Shown: positions 60,640 through 64,000 of the stretch, one piece after another | Numbering within the stretch: position 1 is the stretch's first letter | Layout of the letters: each line of letters starts with the position of its first letter | Source: Hominicoprocola sp040307975 | GTDB taxonomy: Bacteria > Bacillota > Clostridia > Oscillospirales > Oscillospiraceae | Assembly: GCA_040307975.1 (NCBI GenBank) | Contig: JAWRIJ010000080.1 | Coordinates: 16,290-80,289, forward strand | Direction of reading: 5' to 3' | Length of the DNA: 64,000 bases | Notes under the pieces: model-generated | The model's database searches: none | Told to the model about the DNA's origin: nothing | Seen by the model: the letters and a program-made list of their open reading frames with translations, nothing else | Translations under genes and position numbers: made by a program

Positions 60640-61326
60640 CTATCCGTTCAAAATGTATTCTTCGGCGGTATCCTTGATATGGTCGGAATGAAAATAGGTA
60701 TAGCTTTCCGGAACGCCGCCGACGATAACGGTCTCCGCCACGGCAAAGCTGTTGCTCACGCGCGTTCCGGTAGAAAAACCGGGCAGCAGGATGCCGACTG
60801 AAACATCTACGACAAGCATGATACGGTGTCGTGTCTGGTTGATGCCGGCGTCCGTAAATGCGTTTTCGAAATGCGCGCTCGGCGTGCCGACCGATTGCAT
60901 TTTGACCTTGATCGCCGGCCCGCGCCCCGCGAGCAGCGGCGAGCCGGTCAGCGTTCCGACGGGGATGGACAGATCGCGCGTATCCACCTCGCTCATGCGC
61001 TCAAGCACATTCGTCAAGATCGCGCTTTGTAAGCGGTTGAACTCCGCCATGTTGCTCTTGACCGCGACAATGCGGCCGGTATTGTCCTTTTCAAGCATCA
61101 TCAGGCTATCGTAATCGACCTCGCCCTCGTAAACCGTCTCGTTGACCGCGGCATTGACGATACGCGTGACCGTGTTCGCCACACGCACGGTCGCAAGGCT
61201 CGTCAAAATCGGCTTCAGGTGCGAGGCGGCGACCAGCGCAAGCGTCAAAAGCGCCAGCGCAAAGGCAGCGACGCCGAAAAGGAACCGCTCCTTTCGTGAA
61301 AAAGCCCGATGCATATACCCGCGCAT
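60640..61326 (-). CDS. yunB: Sporulation protein YunB
   Basis: 228-residue protein with one N-terminal membrane helix (FLFGVAAFALALLTLALVAA) and an extracytoplasmic domain. Family marks include IVNAAVNETVYEGEVDYDSL, SIPVGTLTGSPLLAGRGPAI and INQTRHRIMLVVDVSVGILL. In Bacillus it is a mother-cell SigE gene. GAGGTGGA precedes the ATG. It lies between murD and ligA. Confidence 0.92.
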   Translation of the reverse strand: MRGYMHRAFSRKERFLFGVAAFALALLTLALVAASHLKPILTSLATVRVANTVTRIVNAAVNETVYEGEVDYDSLMMLEKDNTGRIVAVKSNMAEFNRLQSAILTNVLERMSEVDTRDLSIPVGTLTGSPLLAGRGPAIKVKMQSVGTPSAHFENAFTDAGINQTRHRIMLVVDVSVGILLPGFSTGTRVSNSFAVAETVIVGGVPESYTYFHSDHIKDTAEEYILNG

Positions 61327-61366
61327 GACTCCACCTCACGGAATACTATGCGCGAAAGGCTTTTCC

Positions 61367-62752
61367 CTATTCGTCCAGCGCATTCACAAGCGCCTTGAAG
61401 CAATCGCCGCGCTCCATAAAGTTCTTGAACTGGTCGAACGCGGCACAGGCGGGCGAAAGCATCACAATATCGCCCTTCTCCGCACGCTCCGCCGCAAAAG
61501 CGACCGCGTCGCGCAGCGTGCTGCAGTCCACAATTTCCGGCATGCCCTTTCGATAGGCCTCACAGCCCTCGACGGCAGCGCGAATGGCGTTTGCCGTTGT
61601 CCCACAGAGAACAAGCAGCTTGACGTGCTTCACGATCTCAGGGGCAAGCGGCGTAAAGGGAATGTGCTTGTCGTATCCGCCGGCAATCAGGATCACTTTT
61701 TGATCAAACGAGCGCAGCCCCGCAATAGTGCGCGTCGGGCTGGACGCGATGGAATCGTTGTACCATTTGACGCCGCAACGCTCACGCACGAATTCGATGC
61801 GATGCTCCACGCCGCCGAAGTTACTCGCGACGAACCGGATCGCGTCGTCCGGTACGAGACCGTCGATGGCGGCAATGGCTGCGCAGTAGTTCTCGACGTT
61901 GTGCTGTCCGGGGATGCGGATGTCCGCGGTCTGGAGCACCTCACGGTCTTCGCCGCAGTGCCGCAGCCAAATCGAACCGCCGCGCACAAACGCGCCGTCT
62001 GCGACCTCTTCACAGCGGCTGAACAGCCGCACGCGGCCTTTTGCCCGCTGTGACAACGCACGCGTGGTGTCGTTGTCCGCGTTGAACACGGCGACGTCGC
62101 CCGCACCCTGATAACGGATGATGTTCTCTTTTGCGGCGATATACTCTGCCATGTCACGGTGTACGTCGAGGTGGTTCGGCGCGAGGTTGGTCATCACAGC
62201 GATATGCGGCGAACGGGTCATATCGAGCAGTTGAAACGACGAAAGCTCCACCACGGCGTAATCGTCAGGACGGATCCATTCTGTCTCAGCCAGCAGCGGA
62301 TGGCCGATGTTGCCGCCGAGGAAGACCCTCTTCCCCGCCGCTCGCAGAAACTCTGCGAGGACGCTCGTGGTGGTCGTTTTGCCGTCGCTTCCGGTGACTG
62401 CGATGATGGGACAGGGACACACCTCAAAAAACACCTGCATCTCCGAGGTGACAACGCTCCCGCGCGCCTTTGCCGCGAGCAGTTCCGGAATATCCGGTCG
62501 CATCCCCGGCGTACGGAAGATGACGTCGGCGTCTAAATTCTGCAAATACCCCTCGCCGAGGCGCAGCGTCGCTCCCATTGCTTCCAGCTTCGCCGCGGCG
62601 TCGCCGAGCGCGCCGCGTTCCTTTTTGTCGCACGCGACCACGCCCACGCCGTTTTTGCACAACAACTCGACGAGCGGCGTGTTGCTCACGCCGATGCCGA
62701 GTACGGCGACGGTTTTTCCGCGCAATGCCGCGACATAAGAGCGGATATCCAT
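61367..62752 (-). CDS. murD: UDP-N-acetylmuramoylalanine-D-glutamate ligase
   Basis: Adds D-glutamate to the wall precursor. The 461 residues have the N-terminal Rossmann fold (VAVLGIGVSNTPLVELL), the ATP loop TGSDGKTTTTSVLAEF, the central GGNIGHPLL and the C-terminal ligase domain (YNDSIASSPTRTIAGL). AAAGGA precedes ATG 62752; the upstream frame covers the promoter. First gene of murD-yunB-ligA-alkD. Confidence 0.96.
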   Translation of the reverse strand: MDIRSYVAALRGKTVAVLGIGVSNTPLVELLCKNGVGVVACDKKERGALGDAAAKLEAMGATLRLGEGYLQNLDADVIFRTPGMRPDIPELLAAKARGSVVTSEMQVFFEVCPCPIIAVTGSDGKTTTTSVLAEFLRAAGKRVFLGGNIGHPLLAETEWIRPDDYAVVELSSFQLLDMTRSPHIAVMTNLAPNHLDVHRDMAEYIAAKENIIRYQGAGDVAVFNADNDTTRALSQRAKGRVRLFSRCEEVADGAFVRGGSIWLRHCGEDREVLQTADIRIPGQHNVENYCAAIAAIDGLVPDDAIRFVASNFGGVEHRIEFVRERCGVKWYNDSIASSPTRTIAGLRSFDQKVILIAGGYDKHIPFTPLAPEIVKHVKLLVLCGTTANAIRAAVEGCEAYRKGMPEIVDCSTLRDAVAFAAERAEKGDIVMLSPACAAFDQFKNFMERGDCFKALVNALDE

Positions 62753-62791
62753 AAAAAGCGCATCCTTTCCGCAGGATTTTCCAACTATGAT

Positions 62792-62820
62792 AGTATATCG
62801 CAAAGACAGGAAAATAGCAA
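62792..62820 (-). promoter_or_regulatory. Vegetative promoter of the murD run
   Basis: On the minus strand TTGCTA (62815-62820), a 17-base spacer and TATACT (62792-62797). Confidence 0.8.
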
Positions 62821-62834
62821 CGCAGCGGATAAAA

Positions 62835-63419
62835 TTATCCCTTTTTATTGAGGTAGGCAATCAATTGTTTCACAGCCTTCGCTCGATGAGAATATGTCTC
62901 CTTAAAAGAAATCGGCATACTGGCAGTAGTTTTTCCGTGTCCGTCCTCGGAAATAAAAATCGGGTCATAGCCAAAGCCGTTCGCGCCATCTTCCTGATAA
63001 GCAATGACTCCGTTCCAAATTCCTGTAAAAAGGTGTTCCTCCCCTGTTTCGTCAATAAAGCATATACAGGTCACAAAGCGGGCGCTTCGATCATCTGCCC
63101 CTTCGAGCCCTTCCAAAATAGCCATTCTGCGCTTATGCTCCGTTTCCAACCCTTTGTAGCGGGCGGAATAGAGCCCCGGCTCTCCGCCCAATGCCTTCAC
63201 TTCCAGCCCACTGTCATCGGAAATCACGCAGCAATGAGCGATATCATAGATCGCACGCGCCTTTAAGGCGGCATTCTCCTCGAAAGTGGTTCCGGTTTCT
63301 TCCACTTCAAGATGGATGTTTTCCTCGCTTTGCGACCGTACCGAAAAACCAAACGGTTCAAAAATATCTTTGTATTCGCGGATTTTTCCTTTGTTGTTGC
63401 TCGCAATGATCAATTTCAT
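62835..63419 (-). CDS. rdgB: XTP/dITP diphosphatase
   Basis: Cleans the nucleotide pool by hydrolysing ITP, XTP and their deoxy forms; 194 residues, HAM1 family. The motifs SNNKGKIREY, SDDSGLEVKALGGEPGLYSA and NGFGYDPIF are present. The ribosome site is GGAGG. Its base composition is clearly more AT-rich than its neighbours (about 42-43 percent GC in two 60-base lines counted, 57 in a third). Confidence 0.95.
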   Translation of the reverse strand: MKLIIASNNKGKIREYKDIFEPFGFSVRSQSEENIHLEVEETGTTFEENAALKARAIYDIAHCCVISDDSGLEVKALGGEPGLYSARYKGLETEHKRRMAILEGLEGADDRSARFVTCICFIDETGEEHLFTGIWNGVIAYQEDGANGFGYDPIFISEDGHGKTTASMPISFKETYSHRAKAVKQLIAYLNKKG

Positions 63420-63464
63420 ATTTATCCTCCGTAAAAACCGATTTTTCCTGATTGCTTCAAACGT

Positions 63465-63493
63465 ACTCTAACATATCTCCATACCCGTTTCAA
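63465..63493 (-). promoter_or_regulatory. Promoter candidate of rdgB
   Basis: On the minus strand TTGAAA (63488-63493), a 17-base spacer and TAGAGT (63465-63470) with a TGT extension. Confidence 0.6.
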
Positions 63494-63563
63494 GGCGCTT
63501 GTCTCCCTAATTGGATTTGGTGAAACCGGCAAAGTCTGGACCCATCAGCTTTCATTTTCCACC

Positions 63564-63592
63564 TTGACAGCCCGTCTGTCAGCAGTTACAAT
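63564..63592 (+). promoter_or_regulatory. Promoter of the RNase P RNA
   Basis: Consensus TTGACA (63564-63569), a 17-base spacer and TACAAT (63587-63592), a few bases before the predicted RNA start. Confidence 0.88.
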
Positions 63593-63596
63593 AATC

Positions 63597-63976
63597 CATG
63601 CGAGTAAGACAGACAGTCGCGCGTTTCGGTCGAAAGGCCGCTATGTGAGGAAAGTCCGGGCTCCACAGGGCAAGGATAACGGGTAACGCCCGCCGAGAGC
63701 GATCTCAGGAAAAGTGCAACAGAAATAGACTACCCGGTCGGCATTCGTGCCGGCTGGGAAAAGGTGGAAAGGTGCGGTAAGAGCGCACCCGACGGCGTGG
63801 AAGCGTCCGTCGCTGTAAACTCTATCCGGAGCAACACCGGTATGGGAGCAGGGGTTTCTAGCCGGACCCCAAGGCCGGCCCGGCTGCTCCCGGGGTGGCT
63901 GGAGCGCGTCGGCAACGATGCGTCGAGATAGATGACTGTCAAATACAGAACCCGGCTTACAGTTTTGCTCGTATGT
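63597..63976 (+). ncRNA. rnpB: RNase P RNA
   Basis: Catalytic RNA that trims tRNA 5' ends. The hallmark GAGGAAAGTCCGGGCTCC lies at 63647-63664, its partner ACAGAACCCGGCTTA near the 3' end, and ACAGAAATAGACTA and GAGATAGATGACTGT occur in between. P1 pairs about 63597-63604 with 63968-63975. The layout suggests the common ancestral (A) type rather than the Bacillus B type. The exact ends are estimates. Confidence 0.95.
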
Positions 63977-64000
63977 ATATGGAAACCGCGGCGCAAACGC

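Noticed and set aside
59143..60801. A 552-codon open frame opposite ligA and yunB
   Set aside because: Shadow of ligA; composition is arginine/valine/leucine-rich with no family match and it lacks a ribosome site.
63730..63996. An 88-codon minus-strand frame
   Set aside because: It lies inside the RNase P RNA and has no protein similarity.

Overview
This 64 kb window is chromosomal core sequence from an endospore-forming, fairly GC-rich member of the Clostridia (Firmicutes/Bacillota). The evidence is sporulation genes (sigG, ymxH, ytfJ, spoVM, a sipL-like gene, spoIVA, cwlD, cotJ genes, yunB), clostridial gene order, a fused ispH-rpsA gene and the c-di-AMP pair cdaA-cdaR. A CoA-transferase very like butyryl-CoA:acetate CoA-transferase suggests an anaerobic butyrate former. 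I cannot fix the genus. I saw no prophage, transposase, CRISPR array or rRNA operon.

Layout. 1-2 kb: end of an ABC permease, then sigG and ymxH diverging. 2-4 kb: rpsB-tsf. 4-9 kb: site-2 protease, scpA-scpB, DUF2953-ytfJ, a D,D-carboxypeptidase, rluB. 9-14.5 kb: RpiR regulator, flavoprotein, cmk, plsC, ispH-rpsA. 14.5-19 kb: CoA-transferase, carD-ispD-ispF, and a DUF3343/class V aminotransferase pair. 19-25.5 kb: cdaA-cdaR, three cysteine-rich genes, then yicC-remA-gmk-rpoZ. 25.5-35.4 kb: one long run with mostly overlapping start and stop codons (priA, def, fmt, rsmB, rlmN, prpC, prkC, rsgA), interrupted only by a tandem structured repeat between priA and def. 35.5-38.9 kb: a spore-coat basement cluster (a 50-residue membrane protein, the 26-residue spoVM, a sipL-like gene, spoIVA). 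39-47.4 kb: a tyrosine recombinase flanked by palindromic sites, radA, cwlD, a fused cotJA-cotJB with cotJC, a metalloprotease-like protein, an aminotransferase and a cysteine-rich coat candidate. 47.4-55 kb, minus strand: hprK-murB-rapZ-whiA-C_GCAxxG_C_C-dnaE. 55-64 kb: rpmB, rqcH, mrnC, tRNA-Ala, alkD, ligA, yunB, murD, rdgB and the RNase P RNA.

How the genes fit together. Most serve the central dogma: translation (rpsB, tsf, rpmB, def, fmt, rsmB, rlmN, rluB, rsgA, rqcH), replication and repair (dnaE, priA, ligA, radA) and chromosome segregation (scpAB). Others make isoprenoid precursors (ispD, ispF, ispH) or wall (murB, murD, cwlD). A second theme is sporulation. Several of these genes are preceded by sequences fitting SigF-, SigE- or SigK-type promoters, unlike the vegetative TTGACA/TATAAT-type promoters before the housekeeping genes.

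Best leads for a second look: the tiny spoVM gene and its cluster; an AT-rich internal promoter plus an internal ribosome-binding site inside ispH-rpsA; 11-8-11 palindromic sites on both sides of the recombinase gene; the tandem palindromic repeat between priA and def; and the cotJA-cotJB fusion. I found no clearly new multi-gene system.
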